Positions 1 through 7,231 of a DNA stretch of 33,154 nt are shown here, piece by piece. Origin of the DNA: Sneathiellales bacterium (GTDB lineage: Bacteria > Pseudomonadota > Alphaproteobacteria > Sneathiellales > Sneathiellaceae); the NCBI GenBank assembly GCA_022360775.1, contig JAKSCD010000201.1, positions 1-33,154 of the forward strand. The letters run 5' to 3'. How positions within the stretch are numbered: the first letter of the stretch is position 1; each line of letters starts with the position of its first letter. The notes beneath the pieces are model-generated. The model worked only from the letters and a program-made list of their open reading frames with translations. It made no database searches and was not told the origin of the DNA. The translations under genes and the position numbers were made by a program.

Positions 1-236
1 AGGATCAGAACATGGGGCAGGGGATTGGAATAGACGACACTGCTATCGCCTTCAATCAGGATCGGTGCTGTGCCCCCCTCGATTTTTCCGAGGGTAATAT
101 AGAAAAGAAAGACAGAAATCTGAAACAGGGACAAACCGATCATTTTCTTGATCAGATTGCTCCGGCTCATGACGGTATAGAGGCCAATCATCAATAAAAT
201 GACAAATACCCAGTAATTGAAGTGATCAAAAAACAT
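1..236 (-). CDS. mnhC: Mrp/Mnh antiporter subunit C (partial)
   Basis: Not in the ORF track because it runs off the left edge. Reading the minus strand from the ATG at 236 gives MFFDHFNYWVFVILLMIGLY and later YSNPLPHVLILT-like sequence. This matches MnhC/MrpC, the NuoK-like small membrane subunit of multisubunit Na+(K+)/H+ antiporters. About 78 codons are visible, covering roughly two membrane helices; the C-terminus is missing. It starts 11 nt after the stop of the MnhA'B gene, in the same operon. A start at 240 hits a stop after four codons, so 236 is preferred. MnhC is thought to help form the proton/cation path in the inner membrane. MnhD and the main part of MnhA are expected beyond the edge. 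Confidence 0.85.
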   Translation of the reverse strand, partial: MFFDHFNYWVFVILLMIGLYTVMSRSNLIKKMIGLSLFQISVFLFYITLGKIEGGTAPILIEGDSSVVYSNPLPHVLI

Positions 237-247
237 ACATATTGCCC

Positions 248-1282
248 CTAGTTGATGTCCTTCCCACGTCCCTCGGCTCGTCCTGCAAAGCCATAGAAAA
301 TGGCAAGCATGGCGGCAGTGACAGTAATTCCAACGCCCAGCTCGACCAGCAGGATGCCCAAATGCTGACCCGCGACCGGATCAGATCTGAGGACATTGTA
401 ATCAAGGAAGTTCCCCCCGTTCATCATACTGACAACACCAACACCACCATAAAGCAACACACCTGCTGCAATCAGATACTCGACAACACGTTTGGAGATG
501 ATTTTCTTGGTGAGGTGCAGGCCGAAAATAAGTGAATAGAGTACAAAGCCCGCTGCGAGAATAACGCCCGCCTGGAAGCCGCCTCCGGGTCCGAAATCCC
601 CGTGAAACTGGACATAAAATGCGAAGAGCAAAATAAACGGGATCAGGAGCTTTGAAACCACATGGGGAACCAGATCATGAGGGCTTCCAAGCTTTTCAAG
701 TTGTTCTGCGGTTGCGGTCTCTGAGGTCTGCTCCCCATCCTGCTCTTCACGGCGGCGAAGCTGGCTCAGGATCAGGAGAACGCCGATACCTGCTGTAAAG
801 ATAACGGTAACCTCGCCGAATGTATCGAAACCGCGATAACTGGCCAAGACAGAAGTGACGATATTGGGAACATCTATTTCCTCGCCGCTTTTATTGACAT
901 ATCGATCGGTTACAGGACTGGTTTGAACCGGAGTGTCGGCAGCGCCGACGATGGGCATGCGGTCATCAAGGGTCGCATAAAACAGGATCCCGCCAACAGC
1001 CAGAGACAATAGAAGCGGCACAACCGTTCTTTTGGCACTTTCCTTTTCCTTTGAGCCGACCAGCGCAAGTGTCCCAAGATAAAGGACAGTACTGATCCCA
1101 GCGCCAACAGCGGCTTCCGTAAAGGCGACATCAACGGCATCCAGGGTCACAAATATAAGGGCCATGATGAAACTGACGGCGCCAAGCAGCATGGTTGCGA
1201 CAAACAGGTTGCGCACATAAAGAACGGCAAGCGCACCGGCAACAAGAAGGAACATCAGGAAAATATCGATAAACTCACTCAT
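248..1282 (-). CDS. mnhB: Mrp antiporter MnhA C-terminal domain fused to MnhB
   Basis: A 344-residue membrane protein made of two normally separate pieces. Residues 1-75 resemble the MbhD/DUF4040 domain (VDVAFTEAAVGAGISTVLYL). Residues 85-175 resemble MbhE and carry ASYRGFDTFGE at 147-157, a motif typical of the C-terminal end of MrpA. After a charged linker (about 177-200) comes an MnhB domain with FHGDFGPGGGFQAGV at 226-240. Stand-alone MnhB is about 140 residues, so the excess is real. It acts in the inner membrane as part of the Mrp Na+/H+ antiporter and shares the TAATG junction with mnhG upstream. The remaining MnhA/MnhD-type subunits should lie downstream of mnhC. Confidence 0.9.
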   Translation of the reverse strand: MSEFIDIFLMFLLVAGALAVLYVRNLFVATMLLGAVSFIMALIFVTLDAVDVAFTEAAVGAGISTVLYLGTLALVGSKEKESAKRTVVPLLLSLAVGGILFYATLDDRMPIVGAADTPVQTSPVTDRYVNKSGEEIDVPNIVTSVLASYRGFDTFGEVTVIFTAGIGVLLILSQLRRREEQDGEQTSETATAEQLEKLGSPHDLVPHVVSKLLIPFILLFAFYVQFHGDFGPGGGFQAGVILAAGFVLYSLIFGLHLTKKIISKRVVEYLIAAGVLLYGGVGVVSMMNGGNFLDYNVLRSDPVAGQHLGILLVELGVGITVTAAMLAIFYGFAGRAEGRGKDIN

Positions 1283-1632
1283 TATTTTCCTTCCTCCTTC
1301 CCGTCAGTATTTTCATCTGCATCGGTATAGCCATCAACCACAGGCTTCAGTCCCGCGACAAAAGAGGCCTGGGCAAGGGCATAGGTCGCTGTCGGGCTGG
1401 TGAAAAACAGAAATGCGACTATCATCATCAATTTTACCACGACCAGCCAGTCATCTGCCTGCAAGGCGAGACCACCAAAGATCAGAAAAGTTGCCAGCGT
1501 GTCAGCCATTCCACCCGCATGGATCCGTGTATAAAGATCCGGGAAACGGACCAGGCCAAAGCCGGTGATCAAAATGAAGAAGCACCCTCCCAGCATCAGC
1601 GCCCATGTCAGGATATCGAGAACAAGATCCAT
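1282..1632 (-). CDS. mnhG: Mrp/Mnh antiporter subunit G
   Basis: A 116-residue protein with three predicted membrane helices and the MnhG/MrpG pattern: FGLVRFPDLYTRIHAGGMADTL at about 25-46, followed by TSPTATYALAQASF. MnhG is a small essential subunit of the multisubunit cation/H+ antiporter in the inner membrane. Its start overlaps the mnhF stop in TAATG, and its stop overlaps the start of the next gene in the same way, which suggests translational coupling. The C-terminal tail is acidic (DADENTDGKEEGK). I see nothing unusual in it. Confidence 0.92.
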   Translation of the reverse strand: MDLVLDILTWALMLGGCFFILITGFGLVRFPDLYTRIHAGGMADTLATFLIFGGLALQADDWLVVVKLMMIVAFLFFTSPTATYALAQASFVAGLKPVVDGYTDADENTDGKEEGK

Positions 1633-1925
1633 TATTGCTCTCCTTTGGGAGTGCCGGAAAGGCCGCCGCGCAGGGTACCGAATTTGAAGTATTTCAAGAC
1701 TGCCAACGTGCCGATAAAATTCATAAGGGCATAAACAAGGGCCAGATCGAGAAAGTCCGGGCGCCCGTTTAGAAATCCGACAACAGCAATCAGCAGGACA
1801 GTCTTGGTACCGATCGCGTTTACGGACAGGATCCGGTCATAGGCTGTTGGGCCTAATATTGCACGGCCAAGCGCCATGGCGACACTAACCAGAATGGCAA
1901 TCGCCGTTACAGCAAAAATACTCAT
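1632..1925 (-). CDS. mnhF: Mrp/Mnh antiporter subunit F
   Basis: A 97-residue, three-helix protein matching MnhF/MrpF. GPTAYDRILSVNAIGTKTVL (about 27-46) and ALVYALMNFIGTLAVLKY are hallmark stretches; the family is usually 85-100 residues. It belongs to the inner-membrane Mrp complex, which extrudes Na+ or K+ in exchange for protons. The ATG overlaps the mnhE stop by 4 nt and the stop overlaps mnhG, so the order E-F-G is a tightly coupled transcript. Confidence 0.92.
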   Translation of the reverse strand: MSIFAVTAIAILVSVAMALGRAILGPTAYDRILSVNAIGTKTVLLIAVVGFLNGRPDFLDLALVYALMNFIGTLAVLKYFKFGTLRGGLSGTPKGEQ

Positions 1926-2464
1926 CCTTCCCCCATTACTTTAGTTACTCGTTCATCCATTTCCCCGGATTTAACGCCGTCAGCGGTTTCCTTGGTCAGA
2001 GCATGAACAAGGACGGTATCCTCATGAAGATCTACTGTTACTGTGCCAGGGGTCAGAGTAATGGAATTTGCATAGACAACCTTGCCAAGGTCACTGGTCT
2101 GGGTGGCTTTTATTTTAAACATGCTTGGCTGCAAATATTGTTTTGGGAACAGAACACATTTTGCAACGTCAATATTGGATTTGACGATTTCCGCAAAAAG
2201 CCAGAACCAGTAGGCGAAGATTTGCGGGCTCAGATGCAACGGGAAACCTTCTTTATCCAGAACATCCATCCGCCTGGCAATGAGGGCAACAAGAAGGCAG
2301 GAAGCGGCACCAAACCCCAATATAAGAGTGTTGTCGTAGATGCCTGAAAGAAGAAGCCAGGCAATCACTAGGACAATGATCAGGCTAATTGTTCTCAAGA
2401 TAAGTTCCTTATCCCCTCCGGGCGCGCCCGGTCCATGACGTTTTTTGGCATCAGTGTATGCCAT
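1922..2464 (-). CDS. mnhE: Mrp/Mnh antiporter subunit E
   Basis: A 180-residue protein, first gene of the Mrp operon in this window. Two to three N-terminal helices (about 24-64) are followed by FAYWFWLFAEIVKSNIDVAK and a cytoplasmic tail with YANSITLTPGTVTVDL, the signature of MnhE/MrpE. The N-terminus carries about 20 polar residues (AYTDAKKRHGPGAPGGDKE) that most homologues lack, and no good Shine-Dalgarno precedes the ATG at 2464, so the exact start is less certain than the identity. A putative promoter lies just upstream at 2485-2514. Subunit E is described in the literature as non-catalytic but needed for full activity. Confidence 0.9.
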   Translation of the reverse strand: MAYTDAKKRHGPGAPGGDKELILRTISLIIVLVIAWLLLSGIYDNTLILGFGAASCLLVALIARRMDVLDKEGFPLHLSPQIFAYWFWLFAEIVKSNIDVAKCVLFPKQYLQPSMFKIKATQTSDLGKVVYANSITLTPGTVTVDLHEDTVLVHALTKETADGVKSGEMDERVTKVMGEG

Positions 2465-2484
2465 GAGAAGCGTGTTGCTGCAAG

Positions 2485-2514
2485 ATATAAGGGGATCGCA
2501 ATTTCACTATTCAA
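2485..2514 (-). promoter_or_regulatory. Putative sigma70-type promoter of mnh operon
   Basis: On the minus strand, TTGAAT (-35, 2514-2509) and TTATAT (-10, 2490-2485) are separated by 18 nt. This would place a transcription start near 2477, only a short distance before the mnhE ATG. The assignment is by eye only. Confidence 0.4.
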
Positions 2515-2776
2515 GATTAAGGGGAAAATCCCGGAAAATATAAAATGAGGATGTTTCAGATTCGAATCAAAGTGAGTTTATTTTTTAGATTCTTGTTTCA
2601 AAAATCACCAGATTCGACAAAAAGACTACGACTTTTACTTCTATTACGCTTGATTTATCTATTTCATAAATATAATACGTGTGTTACAAGTATTCATATT
2701 CTCGTATATAAATGCGAAAATTCAAACGTATACAAACAAACCACCAGTTTGGGACGAAATTAAGGTTAATCAATCG
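2515..2776. other. AT-rich intergenic stretch between mnhE and csp
   Basis: The space between the divergent mnhE and csp genes runs from 2465 to 2856 (392 nt). Its middle, about 2540-2760, is clearly richer in A+T than the flanking genes and holds no convincing gene. The 72-codon ORF at 2545-2763 has a low-complexity, Phe/Leu/Arg-rich translation and no credible ribosome site. The likely content is the divergent promoters plus curved or flexible DNA. Confidence 0.5.
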
Positions 2777-2815
2777 TTGAACTTTAGAGAAACGTCATGT
2801 TAGGTTAATTTCTCT
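2777..2815 (+). promoter_or_regulatory. Putative csp promoter and leader inverted repeat
   Basis: TTGAAC (2777-2782) is followed 17-18 nt later by TTAGGT/TAGGTT, a weak -35/-10 pair. The same stretch holds an inverted repeat, AGAGAAA (2786-2792) and TTTCTCT (2809-2815). The repeat could form a hairpin at the DNA level or, if transcription starts further upstream, in the mRNA leader. The downstream ATG at 2857 has a good ribosome site, GGGAG. Confidence 0.3.
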
Positions 2816-2856
2816 GTGTGGGGGCATTTTGTATATATTTCGGGTGGGAGTAACCT

Positions 2857-3429
2857 ATGTCAGCTAAAGTTGAACCATTACGTAACGACCAAGAGTTTTC
2901 TACCCCTATTGAGCAGAAAGAAGAATCCTTTGAACTTAAAGGCCGCGTGAAGTGGTTTAACACGATAAAGGGTTTCGGATTTCTTACACCGGAAGATGAA
3001 CCCGGTGACATATTTCTCCACTTGTCTTGTCTAAGGGAGGCAGGACATGAATATGTGGCTGAAGGGGTGACAGTGAGTTGTGAGGTCGTCCGCAGGGCCA
3101 AGGGGCTGCAAGCCATTAAAATCCTGGATATTGATACGTCTACGGCAGTTCCATTTCAGCCTCGGCCACCAGAGCCTAATAATGTGGCAAAGCACCCGGC
3201 CATTCAGCCGCAAGGTGATTTTGTTGAAGCAGAAGTGAAATGGTTCGATCCAGTGAAAGGCTACGGCTTTATGACGAGGGGTGAAGGAACACAGGATATC
3301 TTCATTCACATGGAAACACTCCGCAGGGAAGGTGCATTGCCAATCCAGGCGGGACAGAAACTTCAAATTCGGCTGGGAGACAGCCCAAAAGGTCCGCAAG
3401 TCGCAGAAATCGACATTCAAAGACCTTGA
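2857..3429 (+). CDS. Double cold-shock-domain protein
   Basis: A 190-residue protein with two cold-shock domains. CSD1 spans about 28-93 (RNP1-like KGFGFL 38-43, RNP2-like DIFLHL 51-56). CSD2 spans about 123-188 (KGYGFM 134-139, DIFIHM 147-152). A Pro-rich linker joins them. Tandem CSD proteins of this size are common in Alphaproteobacteria and bind single-stranded RNA or DNA, acting as RNA chaperones or transcription antiterminators. The start is supported by GGGAG 7-8 nt upstream. CSD2 is somewhat diverged in its second half. The gene stands alone, divergent from mnh, and ends before a strong bidirectional terminator. Cold or stationary-phase induction is plausible from family knowledge but not shown here. 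Confidence 0.93.
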   Translation: MSAKVEPLRNDQEFSTPIEQKEESFELKGRVKWFNTIKGFGFLTPEDEPGDIFLHLSCLREAGHEYVAEGVTVSCEVVRRAKGLQAIKILDIDTSTAVPFQPRPPEPNNVAKHPAIQPQGDFVEAEVKWFDPVKGYGFMTRGEGTQDIFIHMETLRREGALPIQAGQKLQIRLGDSPKGPQVAEIDIQRP

Positions 3430-3506
3430 GCTAAAGTGGATAAGCAAGTCTGATAGGGTACTAGACTTAATCGGGAGAATACCAAACTTGGTATAGACGG
3501 GTGCGC

Positions 3507-3547
3507 AAAAGGGGCCTCAGGTTGCAAGACCGAGGCCCCTTATCTTT
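3507..3547 (+). terminator. Bidirectional intrinsic terminator
   Basis: A perfect stem AAGGGGCCTC (3509-3518) / GAGGCCCCTT (3532-3541) with a 13-nt loop. It is followed by TATCTTTT on the plus strand and by TTTTGCG on the minus strand. It lies between the convergent csp and thiY-like genes and can serve both. Confidence 0.85.
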
Positions 3548-3552
3548 TGGGG

Positions 3553-4491
3553 TTATTTTATCTCTATCGCGTATTTATCGACTGCTTCCACTTTTTTGAT
3601 CAGTCCGGATTTCTTCAGGAAATCAGCAAAGCGCGCATATCTGTTTGTATCCAGTGCCGCTGGTCGCAAGGCAAAGCGCGGAAGGGTGTCGCGCCAGGCA
3701 CGGCGGTTTAACTCGTCATCCAGATCCTTGTGATTTTTGATGAACAGCTTCCATGCATCTCCAGGATGATTGATGATATATTGCGTTGCTTCTTCGAGGC
3801 TTGCCAGGAAAGGCTTAAAACGCTTGTCGTCAAGATTTGCTGTATTGGCGACAATGATCAACTCGTCATATGCAGGTACGCCTTCTTCTTCAGGATAGAA
3901 GGCTTTACCGGAATGCCCTTCGATATCCATCTGGTTCAGTTCAAAATTCCTGAAGGCGCCAATGACCGCATCGACCTTGCCGGCGAGCAAAGATGGGGAC
4001 AGGCTGAAATTCACGTTAATCAGTTCGATATCCTTAAGAGACAGCCCGTGCTTGCTCAGCATGGCGCTGAGCAGTGCGTCCTCAAATCCACCAACGGAGA
4101 AACCGATTTTCTTTCCTTTAAGGTCGGCAAGGCTCTGGATCGGTCCATCTTTCAGAACGACCAGACTGTTCAATGGGGTGGCGACCAGTGTTCCAATACG
4201 CTTGAGCGGCAAGCCTTCAGAAACCTGCACATGAAGCTGAGGCTGATAGGAAATGGCAAGCGGCGCCTTTCCGGCAGCTACCAGCTTGGGAGGATCATTC
4301 GGGTCTGCTGGTGCTATGAGTTCAACATCCAGGCCGTTCTTTTTGAATATCCCTTTTTCCTTTGCGACAATAAGCGGAGCATGATCAGGATTGACAAACC
4401 AGTCCAGCAGAACTGTCAGTTTTTCATCTGCAGCTGCCAGTTTTAGCGGCAAAAGAAAGGCCAGGAAAATGGCCATAAATTTAAGTTTCAT
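3553..4491 (-). CDS. thiY: ThiY-like periplasmic pyrimidine-precursor-binding protein
   Basis: A 312-residue ABC substrate-binding protein of the NMT1/THI5-like family. An N-terminal signal peptide (hydrophobic core 5-20, likely cleavage near AAADE) is followed by LLDWFVNPDHAPLIVAKEKG, the family's first strand-helix unit. Proteins of this type bind thiamine pyrimidine precursors such as HMP or N-formyl-aminopyrimidine (FAMP), or sometimes other aromatics. The TPP riboswitch at the head of this operon makes a thiamine-precursor ligand much more likely than taurine or sulfonates. It is the last gene of the three, 22 nt after the permease, and ends at a strong terminator. The exact ligand cannot be read from the sequence. 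Confidence 0.82.
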   Translation of the reverse strand: MKLKFMAIFLAFLLPLKLAAADEKLTVLLDWFVNPDHAPLIVAKEKGIFKKNGLDVELIAPADPNDPPKLVAAGKAPLAISYQPQLHVQVSEGLPLKRIGTLVATPLNSLVVLKDGPIQSLADLKGKKIGFSVGGFEDALLSAMLSKHGLSLKDIELINVNFSLSPSLLAGKVDAVIGAFRNFELNQMDIEGHSGKAFYPEEEGVPAYDELIIVANTANLDDKRFKPFLASLEEATQYIINHPGDAWKLFIKNHKDLDDELNRRAWRDTLPRFALRPAALDTNRYARFADFLKKSGLIKKVEAVDKYAIEIK

Positions 4492-4513
4492 TGAAAAACT
4501 CCATTATAAGGGA

Positions 4514-5284
4514 TCACATCAAATTTTGATCGGTTTGCCAGTTAATGGCTTTGCGCAGACAAAAATCCATCAGGTAATAGAGGCTGACTGCCATAAGCGT
4601 GAGGATCAACAGAGCGGCAAACATCAAGTCAGTCTGCATGCGTCCGTTTGCATGAAGCATCAGATATCCAAGCCCTGATGAAGAACCAACCCATTCTCCG
4701 ACCACAGCGCCAATGGGAGCCACGGCAGTGGCCACCCGAATACCTGAGGCAAGGGATGGGAGGGCGAACGGAATACGGATATAGCGATACTGGCGAATTT
4801 GGTTAGAAATCCTGCTGGTCGATCCTGCCTGAATTACAGCGGCCATATCTCTCCACGCAGTGGGCGTTCTGTTAAGACCGTCAGAGAAACCAACAGTGAC
4901 GGGGAAATAAATAATCAATGTTGCCATCACCACCTTTGAGGTGATGCCATAATCAAACCAAAGCACAAGCAAGGGTGCGATCGCAAAAACCGGCAGGGCC
5001 TGGCTGGCGATTAAAAGAGGCATAACCCATTGACGAACCGGCTGATACATTGAAATCAGTAAAGCCGATATTATACCGCCGATAATCCCGAAAAACAGGC
5101 CCAGACCGATTTCAAGAGCTGTTGTCAGGCTATGTTGAAACAGGATGTCATATCGTTCTGAAAAGCTGATCAGAACATCCTGAGGGGAGGGCAGAATAAA
5201 TTTTGGTAAATCATTGATTTTTGCAATGACAGCCCAAAGGGCAATTAACCCGATAAAGGTTGTCATTATTCTGATGAGACGCAT
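4514..5284 (-). CDS. thiX: ThiX-like ABC transporter permease
   Basis: A 256-residue inner-membrane permease of the BPD_transp_1 family with about six helices. The cytoplasmic coupling (EAA-like) loop is visible as YRYIRIPFALPSLASGIRVA, followed by GAVVGEWVGSSSGLGYLM, as in the SsuC/TauC/ThiX group. Its ATG overlaps the end of the ATPase gene by one base (TAATG arrangement), so the two are translationally coupled. Together with ThiZ and ThiY it would form an importer for a thiamine pyrimidine precursor. The alternative reading, a nitrate/sulfonate permease, is disfavoured by the riboswitch. Confidence 0.82.
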   Translation of the reverse strand: MRLIRIMTTFIGLIALWAVIAKINDLPKFILPSPQDVLISFSERYDILFQHSLTTALEIGLGLFFGIIGGIISALLISMYQPVRQWVMPLLIASQALPVFAIAPLLVLWFDYGITSKVVMATLIIYFPVTVGFSDGLNRTPTAWRDMAAVIQAGSTSRISNQIRQYRYIRIPFALPSLASGIRVATAVAPIGAVVGEWVGSSSGLGYLMLHANGRMQTDLMFAALLILTLMAVSLYYLMDFCLRKAINWQTDQNLM

Positions 5285-6111
5285 TACCAGTCTTCCTCGG
5301 TCAGGCCAAGCTCGTAAAGAATACGATCAATCGCCGCTTGGTACTGGGCTTCGGTCGCCTGCCTCGGAGGCTGATTGTGGGGCGAAATCGGATCGGATAA
5401 ATTCACAGGTCTGTCCCTCATGATATAAATCCTGTGTGCCACACGAAGCGCTTCCAATGGATCATGAGTGATCATCAGGACAGTCCGGTTCTTCATCATG
5501 GAAACAAACCGTTGTTGCAACCGGTACCGTGTGATTGCATCAAGTGCGGAAAAAGGCTCGTCTACAAGAACAATTGGATGTTCCCCCATGAGAGTGCGGG
5601 CGAGAGCGATACGCTGTCGCATGCCGCCAGAGAGCTTGTCTGGGCGATCATACCGGTATTCCTGAAGGTCCAGATCCTGAAGGAAGCTCTCCGCCTTTTC
5701 ATAGGCAGCTTTTTCGCCCTTTAACTTATCTCCGATAACAATATTCTCGATTACAGAGGCCCAGGGCAGCAAGAGATCGCGCTGATCCATATAGGCAAGT
5801 CTGTCTTGTACCGGCTTGCCATCTGTCGCGTTTATTGCGCTTCCTTCAGCAAGGGGAATGAAACCGGCAATCGTTTTCAGGATTGTTGTTTTGCCAACAC
5901 CGCTTGGCCCCAGAATACAGGTAGTCTTTCCTGCCGGAAGATCGAGTTCAAAATCAGAGAATAACGTGCGTTTTCCAAAGGCAAACTGTGACAGGGAAAT
6001 ATGTAGCCCAGGCGCTTTTTCCTCACCCAAAAGGGTTCCATTCGGAAAGGCCCTATATATATTCAGATCGTCTTCTTCGGTAGAAGAGGGAGATGTATCG
6101 TCAACAACCAT
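5284..6111 (-). CDS. thiZ: ThiZ-like ABC transporter ATPase
   Basis: A 275-residue ATPase. Walker A is GPSGVGKT (68-75), the Q-loop lies in YMDQRDLLLPW (107-117), the signature is LSGGMRQ (160-166), Walker B is IVLVDEPF (180-187), and the switch histidine is in THDPLEA. It energises uptake through the ThiX-like permease. An extra N-terminal segment of about 35 residues precedes the ABC core; it is acidic and Ser/Asp-rich at first. The start at 6111 is supported by AGGAACGAG just upstream, which is also the 3' end of the TPP riboswitch, so translation initiation is probably controlled by TPP. First gene of the thi operon. Confidence 0.87.
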   Translation of the reverse strand: MVVDDTSPSSTEEDDLNIYRAFPNGTLLGEEKAPGLHISLSQFAFGKRTLFSDFELDLPAGKTTCILGPSGVGKTTILKTIAGFIPLAEGSAINATDGKPVQDRLAYMDQRDLLLPWASVIENIVIGDKLKGEKAAYEKAESFLQDLDLQEYRYDRPDKLSGGMRQRIALARTLMGEHPIVLVDEPFSALDAITRYRLQQRFVSMMKNRTVLMITHDPLEALRVAHRIYIMRDRPVNLSDPISPHNQPPRQATEAQYQAAIDRILYELGLTEEDW

Positions 6112-6114
6112 TTA

Positions 6115-6198
6115 CTCGTTCCTACGCAGGTTCTAGCCTGATCAGGTAACGGGGTCGTTCCGATATGGAACCTCTCAGCACTTCCGGCTCCCCCCGAG
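6115..6198 (-). ncRNA. TPP riboswitch (THI element)
   Basis: Reading the minus strand, the conserved thi-box parts appear in order: CTCGGGGGGAGCC, GTGCTGAGAGG (the CUGAGA core at 6178-6173), ACCTGATCAGGCTAGAACC, and GCGTAGGAACGAG. P1 can form between CUCG (6198-6195) and CGAG (6118-6115). The 3' side of P1 and its neighbour contain the ribosome-binding sequence AGGAACGAG of the thiZ-like gene, 3-4 nt before its ATG. There is no room for a separate terminator, so TPP binding probably blocks translation directly. It controls the thiZXY operon. Confidence 0.93.
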
Positions 6199-6206
6199 GC
6201 GGGTTC

Positions 6207-6234
6207 ACTATAGGGAAATTTAGGCGTATGGCAA
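6207..6234 (-). promoter_or_regulatory. Putative promoter of thi operon
   Basis: Minus-strand TTGCCA (6234-6229) and TATAGT (6212-6207) are separated by 16 nt, placing the transcript start at about 6200, immediately before riboswitch P1. The -35 element coincides with the ATG of the divergent DUF192 gene at 6228. Confidence 0.5.
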
Positions 6235-6686
6235 AGAAGAATAATTCAGCGAGATTTTCAGTTTTTTTGCTGATTTTTGTCATAGGGGTTTTTGCGGAAA
6301 ATATCTCTCATGCTGAGCAGCTCATTATTAAAACAGCAGGACGGGAGATAGCTATTGATATTGAACTTGCAGATACCGAGGAAGAACGGAGCCGTGGTTT
6401 GATGAACAGAGACCAACTGGCCGATACATCCGGTATGTTGTTTGATTTCAAGCGCCATGCGCCGGTTGCCATGTGGATGAAGAATACGAGAATTCCATTG
6501 GATATGATTTTTACCAATCACCTCGGCGAAATTTTATTTATTCATGAAAATGCGGAACCTTTTGATCTAACAATCATTCAGCCTCCCATGCCTATCTATG
6601 CGGTTCTGGAGGTGAATGCCGGATTTGTCAAAAAACAGAAGGTGCAAATAGGTGATCGACTGGTTTACACTTTGTTCGATCGATAG
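6228..6686 (+). CDS. DUF192 family exported protein
   Basis: A 152-residue protein with a signal peptide (hydrophobic core about 10-22, cleavage near NISHAEQ). It has the DUF192 (PF02643) pattern: RGLMNR, MLFDF, MWMKNTRIPLDMIF (about 83-96) and VLEVNAG near the end. Family members are about 130-170 residues, periplasmic, and of unknown biochemical function. The ORF track starts it at 6165, but those 21 extra codons lie antisense to the TPP riboswitch and encode Ser/Gly/Pro-rich sequence, whereas the ATG at 6228 begins directly with a normal signal peptide. Its own promoter must sit inside or beyond the riboswitch region. It is followed 35 nt later by a thioesterase gene on the same strand. 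Confidence 0.88.
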   Translation: MAKKNNSARFSVFLLIFVIGVFAENISHAEQLIIKTAGREIAIDIELADTEEERSRGLMNRDQLADTSGMLFDFKRHAPVAMWMKNTRIPLDMIFTNHLGEILFIHENAEPFDLTIIQPPMPIYAVLEVNAGFVKKQKVQIGDRLVYTLFDR

Positions 6687-6721
6687 ATCGATGAGATGAG
6701 TAATGGGGACGACCAACAAGA

Positions 6722-7144
6722 ATGAAAAACAAAAAAGAATTTTCCCTGCCTGAAGGATTTTCTGAAGTTACAGGATTTGCAGCCTTTGCGACACGTAATG
6801 GCCCGTATTTTGAGAAAGTTGTCGACGAGAGTAAGGTGATCCGCGCCTTTAGATCGGATCGGCGCCATTTAAATGGCGTACAATATGTTCATGGTGGAAT
6901 GCTGATGAGTTTTATGGATTCAGCCCTTGCCAGAACAGTGCAGCATAATACCGGCAAGAGATGTGTTACTATTAAAATGAATTCCGAATTTCTCGCTCCC
7001 GTTCGGGAGGGAGACTGGATAGAGGCGCATTGTGAACTTGTAAGAGATACCCGGTCCATTGCCTTTGTCCGGGGAATATTGAAGGTTGGGCGCCGAAATG
7101 TCTTTAAAGCGGATGCATTGTTTCACTATATCAAGAAAAACTGA
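6722..7144 (+). CDS. PaaI-type hotdog-fold thioesterase
   Basis: A 140-residue single hotdog domain. The family motif [19 protein letters not shown] (51-69) supplies the HGG turn and the acidic residue D66 on the central helix, expected to act in thioester hydrolysis. Next come [20 protein letters not shown] and the strand [12 protein letters not shown]. Such enzymes hydrolyse acyl-CoA or aryl-CoA thioesters in the cytoplasm; the substrate is not predictable here. There is no link to phenylacetate genes nearby. It is probably co-transcribed with the DUF192 gene (35-nt gap). Confidence 0.88.
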   Translation: MKNKKEFSLPEGFSEVTGFAAFATRNGPYFEKVVDESKVIRAFRSDRRHLNGVQYVHGGMLMSFMDSALARTVQHNTGKRCVTIKMNSEFLAPVREGDWIEAHCELVRDTRSIAFVRGILKVGRRNVFKADALFHYIKKN

Positions 7145-7187
7145 TCCTGTTTTTTTGCAAAAAAATGAAAAAAATTGAAACAAGCTC

Positions 7188-7216
7188 TTGCAGGCATGGT
7201 TCCAATGGTGTAGATC
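7188..7216 (+). promoter_or_regulatory. Putative promoter of tRNA-Pro
   Basis: TTGCAG (7188-7193) and TAGATC (7211-7216) are separated by exactly 17 nt and end 15 nt before the first base of the mature tRNA, a typical spacing for tRNA promoters. A 16-nt self-complementary tract TTTTTTTGCAAAAAAA lies just upstream. Confidence 0.45.
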
Positions 7217-7231
7217 ATCGCCACCGACGAA

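Noticed and set aside
2545-2763. 72-codon plus-strand ORF in the mnhE-csp spacer
   Set aside because: Low-complexity Phe/Leu/Arg-rich translation in AT-rich DNA, without a convincing ribosome site or family resemblance.
3031-3447. 138-codon minus-strand ORF over the cold-shock gene
   Set aside because: It is the antisense shadow of a clear double cold-shock-domain protein and shows no independent family features.
3730-4446. 238-codon plus-strand ORF opposite the thiY-like gene
   Set aside because: It is antisense to a well-supported binding-protein gene; its composition and lack of motifs mark it as a shadow ORF.
6165-6227. N-terminal extension of the DUF192 gene in the ORF track
   Set aside because: These 21 codons lie opposite the TPP riboswitch and encode Ser/Gly/Pro-rich sequence; the ATG at 6228 starts a normal signal peptide.
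7150-7165. TTTTTTTGCAAAAAAA considered as a terminator after the thioesterase gene
   Set aside because: It is self-complementary but has no GC stem and no loop, so it is unlikely to terminate transcription.
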